This document shows positions 1 through 9,537 of a stretch of DNA of 64,000 nucleotides, piece after piece; position 1 is the first letter of the stretch, and each line of letters opens with the position of its first letter. Source of the DNA: Paenibacillus peoriae KCTC 3763 (GTDB lineage: Bacteria; Bacillota; Bacilli; Paenibacillales; Paenibacillaceae); assembly GCF_000236805.1 (NCBI RefSeq), contig NZ_AGFX01000020.1, positions 62,001-126,000 on the forward strand, given 5' to 3'. Below the pieces are notes generated by a model, which did no database searches, was not told the DNA's origin, and saw only the letters and a list, made by a program, of their open reading frames with translations. A program made the translations under genes and the position numbers.

Positions 1-357
1 GCACAACTCATGGAAAGAGAGCGCCAAGGTAGTCAGGTTATTCCTGATACCTCGATTGCTTTAGTTCATACGCGTAGCCACTATATTCGCCAGCCTTCGC
101 TTACCTTGTATAAGCTGACAGAGCCACTGCTGACGGATGCAGGCGAACAGGTAGAATGCGTGCTGCTGATGTTGGGACCTCGTGAGCTGCCGAGAGAAAG
201 CTTGGAGGTATTGAGCGAGATTAGTGCATTACTTTTGCAGGAAGAGATGGTTACGCTACTGGAGAGCGGTAGTCGGGAGCATATTGCCAATTATATATCG
301 AGTGAACTGGCTGAATTTTTTCACAGTAAATTAGGAACAGGGAGGAACCTACCGTGA
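1..357 (+). CDS. mtlR: MtlR-type PTS-regulated activator, C-terminal end (partial)
   Basis: The frame is open from base 1, so only the last 118 residues of the protein are in the window. The fragment resembles the C-terminal EIIA(Mtl)-like domain of MtlR, the PRD-containing transcriptional activator of mannitol operons in Bacillota: an alternating sheet/helix segment with LLMLGPRELPRESLEVLSEI followed by a helix ending in SSELAEFFHSK. The call rests largely on context: its stop codon overlaps the start of mtlF (GTGA) and mtlD follows. The DNA-binding and PRD domains lie outside the window. In the known family, phosphorylation by PTS proteins tunes activity according to mannitol supply. Confidence 0.75.
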   Translation, partial: AQLMERERQGSQVIPDTSIALVHTRSHYIRQPSLTLYKLTEPLLTDAGEQVECVLLMLGPRELPRESLEVLSEISALLLQEEMVTLLESGSREHIANYISSELAEFFHSKLGTGRNLP

Positions 358-788
358 GCATAATGTCGATAGATAAAGTAAAAATGAACGCAACCGCCAA
401 AGACAAATATGAGGCGATACGCATGGCTGGACAGATCCTGCTGGATGCGGGACATATTACAAGTGAGTACATTGACAAGATGCTTGAACGCGAGGAGATC
501 GTGTCCACTTATATCGGGAATGGGTTGGCTATTCCACATGGCACGAAGGAATCCAAAACGTTAATTCAATCGACAGGAATCTCGATCATTCAGTTCCCGC
601 AAGGTGTAGATTTCGGGGAAGAAAAAGCATATATGGTGATCGGCATCGCAGCACAAGGCGGCGATCATATGGAGATTCTAACGGGGATCGCTATGGTGTT
701 TGCGGAGGAAGAAAACATGGACAAACTTCGTAACGCGGTGACCCCTCAGGAAATTATTGATTTGTTTGAAAGTGAGATGGAACTATGA
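354..788 (+). CDS. mtlF: Mannitol-specific PTS EIIA component
   Basis: A cytoplasmic phosphocarrier of 144 residues, the normal size for a stand-alone EIIA(Mtl). It accepts phosphate from HPr and passes it to the EIIB domain of the membrane mannitol permease. The active-site histidine is visible in GNGLAIPHGT (about residue 62), and the fold-typical start NATAKDKYEAIRMAGQIL follows a short N-terminal strand. The GTG at 354 overlaps the upstream stop (GTGA); an ATG at 363 is an alternative start. Its last codons overlap mtlD by ATGA, so the three genes are translationally coupled. The EIICB permease gene is not in the window and presumably lies upstream. Confidence 0.93.
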   Translation: MSIMSIDKVKMNATAKDKYEAIRMAGQILLDAGHITSEYIDKMLEREEIVSTYIGNGLAIPHGTKESKTLIQSTGISIIQFPQGVDFGEEKAYMVIGIAAQGGDHMEILTGIAMVFAEEENMDKLRNAVTPQEIIDLFESEMEL

Positions 789-1930
789 GAGCCGTCCACT
801 TTGGAGCAGGAAATATCGGTCGCGGCTTTATCGGATTGATTCTGTCGCGTGCAGGCTATGAGGTCGTCTTCTCGGATGTTAACGACGCGCTTATATCCGA
901 GTTACGCCGCCGCAAGCAATACACTGTAGAGTTGGCGAATGATACCAAGGATACGGAGACGGTCACGAATGTAACGGCAATTGACGGCAAAGATGCAGTG
1001 GATGTAGCGGATGCGGTAGATCACGCTGATCTGGTAACGACCGCAGTGGGCGTCAGCATCCTCAAGCATATTGCAGCAGGCATCGCGGAGGGAATCAAGC
1101 GGCGGGTAGAACGAGGGGCAGGGCCGCTACATGTGATCGCCTGCGAAAATGCAATCGGGGGTAGCGCCCAACTGAAAGAGCATGTCTTTGCACTACTGGA
1201 TGAAGCGACCCGTGCCAAGGCAGAGGTTTCAGTGTATTTTCCCAATGCTGCTGTAGACCGGATTGTCCCGATTCAGCATCATGAGGACCCGTTGCATGTA
1301 CAGGTAGAGCCTTTTTACGAGTGGGTAGTGGATCGTTCGCAAATGGCTCCTGACCATAAAGAGATCGAAGGCATCCTTTACGTGCAAGATTTGGAGCCTT
1401 ACATTGAACGCAAGCTGTTCACGGTGAATACGGGGCATTGCGTGGCGGCCTATCTGGGTTATATGGCAGGTTATGCTACGATTCAGGAGGCCATGAAGGA
1501 CGGCAAAGTGGTGGATTCGATACAAGGAGCATTGGAGGAAACAGGGGCGGTACTTGTAAAGCGCTTCGGTTTGGATCAAGGGGAGCATCAGAAGTATATC
1601 TCCAAAATTTTGGATCGCTTCCGCAATCCTAATCTGACAGACGAGGTTACTCGGGTCGGACGTTCACCATTGCGCAAGCTGTCTCCCAATGACCGTCTTG
1701 TACGTCCCGCGCTGCAAGCACAGGAGTATGGCATCCCGACGGATCATCTGGCGTTAGGAATGGCTGCTGCCTGTAAATTTGATATCGCGGAAGATCCCGA
1801 GGCGGTCGAGCTACAGCAGGTAATCCGCAGCGAAGGACTGGGTGTGGCGCTGACACGTTATACATCCATACCCCCAGATCACCCGCTACACCGGCAGGTT
1901 TTGGAGCAATATGATATTATAAATTCATAA
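785..1930 (+). CDS. mtlD: Mannitol-1-phosphate 5-dehydrogenase
   Basis: Oxidises mannitol 1-phosphate to fructose 6-phosphate with NAD+, feeding imported mannitol into glycolysis. The protein has 381 residues, full length for the long-chain polyol dehydrogenase family. The N-terminal Rossmann motif is HFGAGNIGRGFIG (residues 4-16). The catalytic Kx4NxxH motif is present as KLFTVNTGH (around residue 213). The ATG overlaps the mtlF stop (ATGA). A strong hairpin terminator follows within 35 bases, so mtlD closes the mannitol operon. No frameshift or missing motif was seen. Confidence 0.96.
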   Translation: MRAVHFGAGNIGRGFIGLILSRAGYEVVFSDVNDALISELRRRKQYTVELANDTKDTETVTNVTAIDGKDAVDVADAVDHADLVTTAVGVSILKHIAAGIAEGIKRRVERGAGPLHVIACENAIGGSAQLKEHVFALLDEATRAKAEVSVYFPNAAVDRIVPIQHHEDPLHVQVEPFYEWVVDRSQMAPDHKEIEGILYVQDLEPYIERKLFTVNTGHCVAAYLGYMAGYATIQEAMKDGKVVDSIQGALEETGAVLVKRFGLDQGEHQKYISKILDRFRNPNLTDEVTRVGRSPLRKLSPNDRLVRPALQAQEYGIPTDHLALGMAAACKFDIAEDPEAVELQQVIRSEGLGVALTRYTSIPPDHPLHRQVLEQYDIINS

Positions 1931-1960
1931 AACAACGAGTATACGAACTTAATTATCGAT

Positions 1961-2036
1961 AATCCTCTTGAAGGGAAAGCATCTGCATCAGCACTAAAGT
2001 GTGTTGTACGGATGATGTGCTTCAAGAGGATTTTTT
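1961..2036 (+). terminator. Intrinsic terminator after mtlD
   Basis: The 13-base arms AATCCTCTTGAAG and CTTCAAGAGGATT are perfectly complementary and followed by a run of T. The loop is long (about 46 bases) and holds further complementarity (GCATC/GATGTGC), so the structure is a branched or extended hairpin. Confidence 0.85.
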
Positions 2037-2085
2037 ATTATGCGTGATAAACATCACATAACAACTAGTTTGAATTTTTTATATT

Positions 2086-2104
2086 GATAATGATTATCAT
2101 TATC
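2086..2104. promoter_or_regulatory. Fur box
   Basis: The 19-base sequence GATAATGATTATCATTATC is an almost perfect inverted repeat and matches the classical Fur consensus. It lies 45 bases upstream of the GTG start of the DUF454-ABC fusion gene, where bound Fur would block the promoter. The inference is iron-repressed expression of the two ABC genes that follow. Confidence 0.88.
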
Positions 2105-2148
2105 TTTAAAATGATAATTATGATCTTATTTTATTAGGGAGGATTACA

Positions 2149-4302
2149 GTGAAACCGATATATATAACCTTAGGGTTTCTTTTTTTGGCACTTGGAGTTA
2201 TTGGTGTGGTGGTGCCGTTGCTGCCGACTACGCCGTTTTTGCTGCTGGCGGCTTTTTTCTTTATGCGGGGGTCTGAAAGGCTTCACCAATGGTTTTCGAA
2301 CACCTCTTTATACCATAAACATCTGGAGAGCTTTGTCCAAACAAGATCGTTGAAGCTGTCTACGAAAATCATATCCTTGGGCTTAGCGTCAACCATGCTG
2401 ATTACGGGCTTTATTTTCACCCCCACAGTCTGGGCCAAAACGCTGATCGTTATGGTTATTTTGTTTAAATATTATTTCTTTATATTCCGAATCGGGACTG
2501 TGAAGGGAGCTGCGGTAGAAACTCCCTCTCCATCCGAAGCCGCCCCTACGACGAAAAAAAGGTCCAAAATGGTCGACAGCCGTCTGCTCGGTCTGGTAGA
2601 ACATTCTCGAAAATATATCATATTGGGCGTGCTGGTGCAGTGGATCGGTCTTTTAGGCAGTATAGCCGCTGTGTTGTCCATGTCCTTTCTTTTGCAGCAG
2701 GCATGGACCGGACAAGTGACTCGAAAGCTGATCTTATCGACGACGATCATTGTTTTTGCTTCCATTGCAGTGCGATGCCTCAGCAACTATGCAGCGAGTA
2801 TGTTGTCCTATCGGGCTTCGGTGAATGCTAAAAAAACACTGCGCTCGCAAATTTATGGCAAGCTGCTGAAACTGGGACCCTCGTATACGGATCATACATC
2901 CACCTCGGGGGTTATTCAGGTGGCTGTAGAAGGGGTAGAGCAGCTTGAGACTTATTTCGGCAGATACATGCCTCAGTTGTTTTACAGTCTGCTTGCCCCC
3001 GTCACATTGTTCATCACTCTATCTTTTATCAGCTTCAAGGCTGCTATTATTCTGTTGATCTGCGTACCCCTGATTCCGGTGTCGATCATTGTTATTATGC
3101 GGATGGCTAAAAAGCTGTTTCGAAAATACTGGGGCAGCTATGTCAATTTGGGTCACAGCTTTTTGGAAAATGTACAGGGTCTGACGACGCTCAAAATGTA
3201 CGGTACAGACCAGGAGAAACATCAGGAAATGAATATAGCCGCTGAGGATTTTCGCAAAATGACGATGAAAGTGCTGACCATGCAGCTAAATTCCGTAGCC
3301 ATCATGGATCTTATCGCATATGGCGGTGCCGCTGCGGGCGTGCTGGTTGCGGTGAGCGAATATGGTTCGGGCCATATTGGCTTGGCGGGAGCGCTGATCA
3401 TTGTGTTACTGTCGGCAGAGTTTTTCATTCCGCTGCGTTTGCTGGGTTCTTACTTTCACATCGCCATGAACGGAATGGCAGCAAGTGACAAAATATTTCA
3501 AATGTTGAGCACGGAGGATCTTGTCCAAGGAAAAGAAAGCATAGAAAATACGGATATTCGACTGGAGCAAGTGAGTTTTGCCTACGACGAAAGAGATACC
3601 TTGCGAAATATATCCATGGATATCCCTCAGGGCAGCTTCGTTTCGATTGTTGGGGAATCGGGCTCTGGTAAAAGTACGGTAGCCGGATTGATTGTTGGCC
3701 ATCATGAGGGATACCGAGGAAGCCTGACCGTGGGAGGAACCGAGCTTACCGATATTTCGGAAGAAAGCCGCATGCGTCATATGACCTGGATTGGCTTCAA
3801 CAGCTATATTTTCAAAGGTACGGTTGAAGCTAATTTAAGAATGGGCAATGAGCACGCAGACGAGGAACAAATGCTGGAAGCCTTGCGGGAGGTGAAGCTG
3901 TATGACTTTATTCTCTCTCAAGGAGGGCTGAAACTGGAGCTGGAGGAACAGGGAGCGAATCTGTCAGGTGGACAACGACAACGGCTGGCGCTGGCCAGAG
4001 CGCTGCTGCATGATAGCCATGTGTACATTTTTGACGAGGCTACCTCTAACATCGACAGTGAGAGTGAGGAAGGCATTATGGAGGCTATCCATGCGCTGGC
4101 AGGTCAAAAAACAGTCATTCTTATCTCGCATAGACTGGAAAACGTTGTCCAATCTGACCGCATCTATGTGCTGCAAAACGGCCTTTTGGCAGAATCCGGC
4201 ACGCATCAGGAGCTTTTGAGTCAGCAGGGACATTATGCGGAGATGTACCTCAGTCAACACCGGGTAGAACAATTTGTCAAAGGGGGTGCTGTATATGCGT
4301 AG
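2149..4302 (+). CDS. DUF454/YbaN-like domain fused to CydD/CydC-type ABC exporter half
   Basis: 717 residues. Residues 1-120 form a small hydrophobic domain with the DUF454 (YbaN) pattern: a glycine-rich first helix, then VVPLLPTTPFLLLAA, then FFMRGSERL. From about residue 150 a type IV ABC exporter follows: six-helix membrane domain, then a nucleotide-binding domain with Walker A GESGSGKST (about 502), signature LSGGQ (about 604) and Walker B VYIFDEAT (about 625). The best family match is CydD/CydC, which exports thiols (glutathione/cysteine) and affects haem proteins. It forms a heterodimer with the next gene, whose ATG lies inside its 3' end. The GTG start has a good AGGGAGG site at 2137-2143. 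The upstream Fur box suggests induction under iron limitation, so haem- or iron-linked export is an alternative to thiol export. Confidence 0.78.
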   Translation: MKPIYITLGFLFLALGVIGVVVPLLPTTPFLLLAAFFFMRGSERLHQWFSNTSLYHKHLESFVQTRSLKLSTKIISLGLASTMLITGFIFTPTVWAKTLIVMVILFKYYFFIFRIGTVKGAAVETPSPSEAAPTTKKRSKMVDSRLLGLVEHSRKYIILGVLVQWIGLLGSIAAVLSMSFLLQQAWTGQVTRKLILSTTIIVFASIAVRCLSNYAASMLSYRASVNAKKTLRSQIYGKLLKLGPSYTDHTSTSGVIQVAVEGVEQLETYFGRYMPQLFYSLLAPVTLFITLSFISFKAAIILLICVPLIPVSIIVIMRMAKKLFRKYWGSYVNLGHSFLENVQGLTTLKMYGTDQEKHQEMNIAAEDFRKMTMKVLTMQLNSVAIMDLIAYGGAAAGVLVAVSEYGSGHIGLAGALIIVLLSAEFFIPLRLLGSYFHIAMNGMAASDKIFQMLSTEDLVQGKESIENTDIRLEQVSFAYDERDTLRNISMDIPQGSFVSIVGESGSGKSTVAGLIVGHHEGYRGSLTVGGTELTDISEESRMRHMTWIGFNSYIFKGTVEANLRMGNEHADEEQMLEALREVKLYDFILSQGGLKLELEEQGANLSGGQRQRLALARALLHDSHVYIFDEATSNIDSESEEGIMEAIHALAGQKTVILISHRLENVVQSDRIYVLQNGLLAESGTHQELLSQQGHYAEMYLSQHRVEQFVKGGAVYA

Positions 4303-5950
4303 ACATGGATTACGGATCATGGCCCAATTATTGATATTGGCCGGGCCCCTTTTACCTGTGCTGCTCATAACGATCATTACCGGGGTGCTTGGTTTTGTTT
4401 GTGCTATCGGCATTATTGTATACGGAGCTCTTGCTCTGCTGACAGCGACGGGCATCACCACAGGCTACAGCATGACGTTTTTGCTGACAGCTATCGTTGC
4501 TTGTGCCGTATTGCGCGGCGCATTTCGTTATGGCGAGCAAATGAGTGGTCATTATCTGGCATTCAAGCTGCTGGCTGTGCTGCGTGACAAGGTGCTTCAA
4601 GTTTTGCGCAGACTGGCTCCTGCCAAGCTGGAAGGCAAGGACAAGGGAAATCTGATCTCACTGATTACAAGTGATATTGAGCTGCTGGAGGTATTTTATG
4701 CGCATACGATAGCGCCGATTATGATCGGCATCATGACTTCGCTGCTCATGGTACTTTTTATAGGTTCCTATGAACCTGGATTAGGTTGGTTGGCTGCGCT
4801 TGCTTACATAACTGTGGGGCTGTTCATTCCACTATTAACGTCGCGTATGGGCAGACGTCAGGGGATGGAGTATCGGAGCAGCTTCGGCAAGCTTAGCAGT
4901 TATTTTCTGGACAGCTTACGTGGTATGAAGGAAATCGTACAATTCGGACGCGGGGAACAACGGCTGGCGGAGATTAACCGTCGCACAGATCAACTGGATG
5001 CCAAGCAGAAGGGCTTGAAGCAGCATGAAGGTATCACAAGAGCGGTAACAGATGCGGCTGTAGTGGGATTTTCCTTCCTGATGCTGCTGGCTGGATTGTA
5101 CGGCATGTCCAAAGGACAGGTTAGCTTTACGGGTATGCTGGTTTCCGTCATTGCTTTGTTCAGTTCATTTGGCCCGGTGGTCGCGCTCAGCAATCTGTCC
5201 AACAATCTGCTTCAAACGCTGGCGAGCGGGGAACGAGTGCTGAGCCTGCTGGAGGAAACCCCGGAGGTAGAGGAAAATGTTCACGGAATGAGCGTTGCTT
5301 TTACTGGGGCAGAGGTAGACAGGGTTACTTTTGCATACGGTGGTGAAACCGTGCTGAATGATGTAAGTCTCACGATACCGCATAAGCGGATTACGGGCAT
5401 TCAGGGGAAAAGCGGCTCTGGCAAGTCAACGCTGCTTAAGCTGCTGATGCGATTCAGGGACCCGCAGCAGGGCGAAATTTTGCTGTCAGGACATGATTTG
5501 AAAGTAATAGAGACCCGACATTTGAGAGGGTTGCAAAGCTATGTCGATCAGAATACGTTCTTGTTTGATGATACGATTGCAGCCAATATCAAAATCGGGA
5601 AGCCTGATGCAACGCACGAGCAGGTTGTGCAAGCAGCGCGCAAGGCATCGGTGCATGATTTTATCATGACCTTGCCTCAAGGATATGACAGCCGTGTCGG
5701 AGAATTGGGGGACAGGCTATCCGGTGGCGAGCGTCAGCGGTTGGGACTGGCCAGAGCCTTTGTCCATGATGCGCCTCTCCTACTGTTGGACGAGCCTACC
5801 AGCAATTTGGACAGCCTGAATGAAGCCATTATTTTAAAATCGTTAATGGAACAGCAGCAGGACAAAACCATTGTCCTTGTTTCGCACCGAAGCTCCACTA
5901 TGCGGATTGCCGATAATATTTTCCAAATGGATCATCGCAGATTGTCCTGA
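4295..5950 (+). CDS. CydC-like ABC exporter half-transporter
   Basis: Partner subunit of the preceding ABC protein, 551 residues from the ATG at 4295, which overlaps the upstream stop by 8 bases; the AAAGGGGG site at 4278-4285 decides this start over an upstream TTG. Six membrane helices fill residues 1-310. The ATPase domain has Walker A GKSGSGKST (about 371), signature LSGGE (about 474) and Walker B LLLLDEPT (about 495). Both nucleotide-binding domains of the pair look catalytically intact. CydCD heterodimers normally sit beside cytochrome bd genes; none is present here, so the substrate is open. No clear terminator is seen in the 231 bases that follow. Confidence 0.78.
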   Translation: MRRHGLRIMAQLLILAGPLLPVLLITIITGVLGFVCAIGIIVYGALALLTATGITTGYSMTFLLTAIVACAVLRGAFRYGEQMSGHYLAFKLLAVLRDKVLQVLRRLAPAKLEGKDKGNLISLITSDIELLEVFYAHTIAPIMIGIMTSLLMVLFIGSYEPGLGWLAALAYITVGLFIPLLTSRMGRRQGMEYRSSFGKLSSYFLDSLRGMKEIVQFGRGEQRLAEINRRTDQLDAKQKGLKQHEGITRAVTDAAVVGFSFLMLLAGLYGMSKGQVSFTGMLVSVIALFSSFGPVVALSNLSNNLLQTLASGERVLSLLEETPEVEENVHGMSVAFTGAEVDRVTFAYGGETVLNDVSLTIPHKRITGIQGKSGSGKSTLLKLLMRFRDPQQGEILLSGHDLKVIETRHLRGLQSYVDQNTFLFDDTIAANIKIGKPDATHEQVVQAARKASVHDFIMTLPQGYDSRVGELGDRLSGGERQRLGLARAFVHDAPLLLLDEPTSNLDSLNEAIILKSLMEQQQDKTIVLVSHRSSTMRIADNIFQMDHRRLS

Positions 5951-6181
5951 GGGCTGATGCTGTAGCCTGTTCATGATTTTGTCATAAAATGGAGTGTACG
6001 TGTGAAATGGAAGCAGCATCCGTATTGAAAATCATCCGACTTTTCAAGCTTGTCATATTTTGATAGCCTATTAGGTGAAAATTTTGCTAAAGCCAGAGGT
6101 ATATTGACGAGTCATAAACATCATAAATGATGGATGAACAGAGGCTGGAAGCCGATGTACAGAAATGGGTGGTGAACAGGA

Positions 6182-8626
6182 ATGTCTGATTTCAAACAGC
6201 TGGAGCACACAACATATCCCACATATGAAGGCTATGATTTGGGTCTGACTTATACATCTGCGGGCAGTCTGTTCAAAGTATGGGCACCGACTGCCCAGCA
6301 GGTTCATGTAGCGTTGTATGACGACGCGGGAGTGTACGATCAGGAAGGGAACGTTCAGGAGCATGGCGGCGGCCGGGAATTTTTTATGAGCCGTAATGAT
6401 CAAGGTGTATGGTCCGTAGAGCTGGAAGGTGATTGGAACAGATATTATTATATGTACAGGCTGGAGTGGGCGGACAGCACCGTTCATTATGCCGTCGATC
6501 CTTATTCGATAGCGGTGTCAGCCAACGGACAGCGTACGGCGATCCTTGATTTGGCGCCAACCAACCCGGACGGGTGGGAAGAGGATACGGGTCCTACACT
6601 GGAGCGGGCCACGGATGCCGTTATTTACGAGCTTCATGTGCGCGATTTTTCAATGGATACACATTTTAATGCGGGTGAAAAGGACTTGTCTGCCGTACAG
6701 GGGAAGTTTGCGGCCTTTACGTATTCGGGTTTAAAGGATACGGCGGGTAACACCATCGGGCTGGATCATTTGCTGGAGCTGGGCATTACACATGTTCATT
6801 TGCTCCCAGTGGCTGATTTCCATACGCTGAATGATTTGGCGGAATTTAAAACCGAATATAACTGGGGCTATGATCCACAGCACTATAATGTACCGGAGGA
6901 ATCGTATTCTTCGAATCCGGCCGATCCGGGAGCGCGTATACGAGAGCTGAAGCAACTGGTGCAGTCTCTGCACACTGCTGGTATTGGTGTCATTCTGGAC
7001 GTCGTGTACAATCATACGTATTCGGTGGAAAAGGGACCGTTTGAGCCTGTCGTACCCGGTTATTATTACCGAACAGATGAGCAGGGACAGCTTACCAACG
7101 GATCGGGCGTAGGTAATGAGGTGGCAACCGAACGCCCGATGGTGCGCAAGTATATCAAGGATTCACTGCGCTATTGGGCTAAGGAATATCATATAGACGG
7201 CTTCCGGTTTGATTTGATGGGGCTGATAGATACACCGACGGTGGAGCAGCTTACACAGGAACTGCGCTCTGAGGTGCGTCCCGATCTACTGATCTATGGT
7301 GAGCCTTGGACGGGAGGAGAGTCCCCGCAGCCTTTGCTTACGTTAAAAGGAACGCAGCGAGACAAGGGCTTTGCTGTTTTTAACGACAACTACCGCTCTG
7401 CTATAAAGGGTGACAGCGACGGTACAGGGAGCGGCTTTGCTACGGGGGCATGGAATCAGGAGGAACAGGTGCTTAAAGGCGCCTTTGGCGCTATTCATGA
7501 TTTTACAGCCCAGCCTTCGGAGAGCATTAATTATGTAACGGCGCATGATAATCTCAATCTGTGGGATAAAATTTTAACGGTGAGACGTTTGCGGGAGCAC
7601 TGCGGTTTTCCGCAATGGGAGCAAGGGAAGCCAAAGGATGGGAGAACAGCCGAACAAGCGGTGGCTGAAGCAGATCCATATCGGGAGCTGGATGAAAAAG
7701 ATGTGCTGGAGGATGAAACCGTACGAAAATCCTTGCTTGCAAACGGCATGGTGCTGACCTCTCAGGGCATTCCTTTTATCCATGCAGGTGATGAACTACT
7801 GCGCTCCAAATATGGAGATCATAACAGCTATCGTAGCGTGGATGCGGTGAATGCCATACGTTGGGCTAACAAAGCGAGGTTTCGCCCGGTTTTTGACTAC
7901 TATCAGGGATTAATCGCTTTGCGACGCAGTCACCCGGCGTTTCGGATGGATCATCGTGAGCTGGTAGAGCAGCATATGGAGGTGTTGCAAAGCAGCGGAA
8001 ATGTGGTGGCTTTTGCGCTGAGGCATCATGCTAACGGCGACGTATGGAATCATATTGTGGTCATTTATAACGGTTCGGATACGGAGCAAACGGTATTACT
8101 GCCTGCTGAATCGGACCGCTGGCATGTTGTCGTGGATGCACATGGGGCCGGAAACGAGATACGATATGAAGTAGCAGGCCAACGGGTGACTGTTTCGCGC
8201 TGGTCGATGATGGTGTTGTATGATCAGGATACCGGGAAAGTGGAGAATGGAGCGAAAGATTCGGATGAGGAAAAGGATCAGGAAATCGCAACAGGCGAAA
8301 CGGCTTCTTTTCGTACGATTGAATTGATCTATGAGCGTGAAGATCGGCAGTATTCCGGCTGGAATGTATGGGTATGGGGAACTGGATGCCGGGACGGACA
8401 AGTAGAATTACGCGATCTGAAGGATGGCCGTGCGGTAGCGCGTATTCAGGTGGCCCTTGATGTACAGCGAATCGGCTACATTGTTCGGCTCAATCAATGG
8501 GATGCCAAGGATATTGAGGCAGATCGATATATTGAAGTAGACACGACCCAGTCTGTGATGCAGGTATTGATTCATAGTGGCCAAGATGAATATTTGCTGC
8601 TGGTAAACGATAACCGGGCGGGCTAG
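6182..8626 (+). CDS. pulA: Type I pullulanase (GH13_14), cytoplasmic
   Basis: Hydrolyses alpha-1,6 branch points of pullulan, glycogen or limit dextrins. 814 residues without a signal peptide, so intracellular. Order: CBM48-like domain (about 20-125), GH13 barrel with the type I pullulanase signature YNWGYDP (about 226), DVVYNHT (about 272), nucleophile Asp in FRFDLMG (about 343), acid/base Glu in YGEPW (about 376) and TAHDNL (about 453), then a beta domain. Residues about 708-814 look like a CBM41/PUD module (IELIYEREDRQYSGWNVW), which is usually found at the N-terminus of secreted pullulanases; here it is C-terminal behind a charged linker. It is a single-gene unit closed by a terminator at 8657. 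Confidence 0.92.
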   Translation: MSDFKQLEHTTYPTYEGYDLGLTYTSAGSLFKVWAPTAQQVHVALYDDAGVYDQEGNVQEHGGGREFFMSRNDQGVWSVELEGDWNRYYYMYRLEWADSTVHYAVDPYSIAVSANGQRTAILDLAPTNPDGWEEDTGPTLERATDAVIYELHVRDFSMDTHFNAGEKDLSAVQGKFAAFTYSGLKDTAGNTIGLDHLLELGITHVHLLPVADFHTLNDLAEFKTEYNWGYDPQHYNVPEESYSSNPADPGARIRELKQLVQSLHTAGIGVILDVVYNHTYSVEKGPFEPVVPGYYYRTDEQGQLTNGSGVGNEVATERPMVRKYIKDSLRYWAKEYHIDGFRFDLMGLIDTPTVEQLTQELRSEVRPDLLIYGEPWTGGESPQPLLTLKGTQRDKGFAVFNDNYRSAIKGDSDGTGSGFATGAWNQEEQVLKGAFGAIHDFTAQPSESINYVTAHDNLNLWDKILTVRRLREHCGFPQWEQGKPKDGRTAEQAVAEADPYRELDEKDVLEDETVRKSLLANGMVLTSQGIPFIHAGDELLRSKYGDHNSYRSVDAVNAIRWANKARFRPVFDYYQGLIALRRSHPAFRMDHRELVEQHMEVLQSSGNVVAFALRHHANGDVWNHIVVIYNGSDTEQTVLLPAESDRWHVVVDAHGAGNEIRYEVAGQRVTVSRWSMMVLYDQDTGKVENGAKDSDEEKDQEIATGETASFRTIELIYEREDRQYSGWNVWVWGTGCRDGQVELRDLKDGRAVARIQVALDVQRIGYIVRLNQWDAKDIEADRYIEVDTTQSVMQVLIHSGQDEYLLLVNDNRAG

Positions 8627-8656
8627 ATTTTTATGGCTGGTTGCCTCGGATATCCT

Positions 8657-8698
8657 AAAATAGCATTTTTCGATGATTTCGAAAATGCTATTTTTTTT
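8657..8698 (+). terminator. Intrinsic terminator after pullulanase gene
   Basis: Arms AAAATAGCATTTT and AAAATGCTATTTT form a long A/T-rich stem followed by eight T. The symmetrical A/T flanks mean it could act on both strands. Confidence 0.8.
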
Positions 8699-8812
8699 GC
8701 AAACGTGTGTCAGTTTCAGAAAAAAAGGGTAAAATAGAATTATGGACTTGTTTAGTAGGCAAGATTCTTGGAGAAAATCATGGGTAAGATAACCTGAAGG
8801 AGGTTGTATATC

Positions 8813-9454
8813 ATGAGTTCTAATGGAGGAAGTATTCAACTGACCGCCCAGCCGAGAACAGAGAAGAAAGGTTCTGCCATTCGTGGCTTGAGGTTAAAAG
8901 GACGGATTCCAGCTGTGGTTTACGGCTCTGAGCTTGAAGGAACCCCTGTACATGTCGATGCCAAGGAATTTAATAAAGTAGTCAAGACTGGACGTTCAGA
9001 GGTATTTAACCTCACAATAGAGGGCAAAGAGACGATTCCGGTTATTATTAAAGATTATCAACAGCGTGACAATCATTGGCTGCATGCCGATTTTTTGAAA
9101 ATTTCCAAAAACAAGCCGCTTCGCGTGCGTGTTTCTATTGATTATCAAGGAACCCCTGCAGGTACAAAAAAGGGTGGGATTTTGCAAGTGCAGGAAACGG
9201 AAGTCGAAGTCGAGGGGCTTCCCGCCGATTTGCCATCTACCATTGTGGTCGATGTATCCGCACTGGAGGTTGGTGACAAGGTCAGCGCAAGCGATTTGAA
9301 GCTACCAAAAGGAGTAACACTCCACGTTCCTGGAGAGGAGCTGCTTGCTTCTATTATTGTCTCGCGTGCGGCTGGAGTAGAAAATGCTGCTGTGGAAGGT
9401 GATGCGGCGGCAACTGGAGGCGGCGGAGAGGCTTCCGAAAACAAGGAGGCCTAG
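8813..9454 (+). CDS. rplY: 50S ribosomal protein L25 / general stress protein Ctc
   Basis: Binds 5S rRNA in the large subunit; in Bacillus the orthologue Ctc is a general stress protein. 213 residues from the ATG at 8813, chosen because AAGGAGG lies at 8797-8803. The N-terminal L25 domain shows RGLRLKGRIPAVVYG and TIPVIIKDYQ; the C-terminal TL5/CTC beta domain follows with VEGLPADLPSTIVVDVSAL. The tail is Ala/Gly/Glu rich, as is common in this family. In Bacillus ctc sits near pth and prs; here it is monocistronic between glycosidase genes. A terminator follows at 9506. Confidence 0.94.
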   Translation: MSSNGGSIQLTAQPRTEKKGSAIRGLRLKGRIPAVVYGSELEGTPVHVDAKEFNKVVKTGRSEVFNLTIEGKETIPVIIKDYQQRDNHWLHADFLKISKNKPLRVRVSIDYQGTPAGTKKGGILQVQETEVEVEGLPADLPSTIVVDVSALEVGDKVSASDLKLPKGVTLHVPGEELLASIIVSRAAGVENAAVEGDAAATGGGGEASENKEA

Positions 9455-9505
9455 TCTTATTGCTCGTTGCAGACTCTACAATCGTATTACCTATTTATAA
9501 ATAAT

Positions 9506-9537
9506 AAAGAAGCTCCTTCGGGGGTTTCTTTTTTTTT
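9506..9537 (+). terminator. Intrinsic terminator after L25/Ctc
   Basis: The stem GAAGCTCC / GGGGTTTC closes a TTCG tetraloop and is followed by ten or more T. A classical strong intrinsic terminator. Confidence 0.88.
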
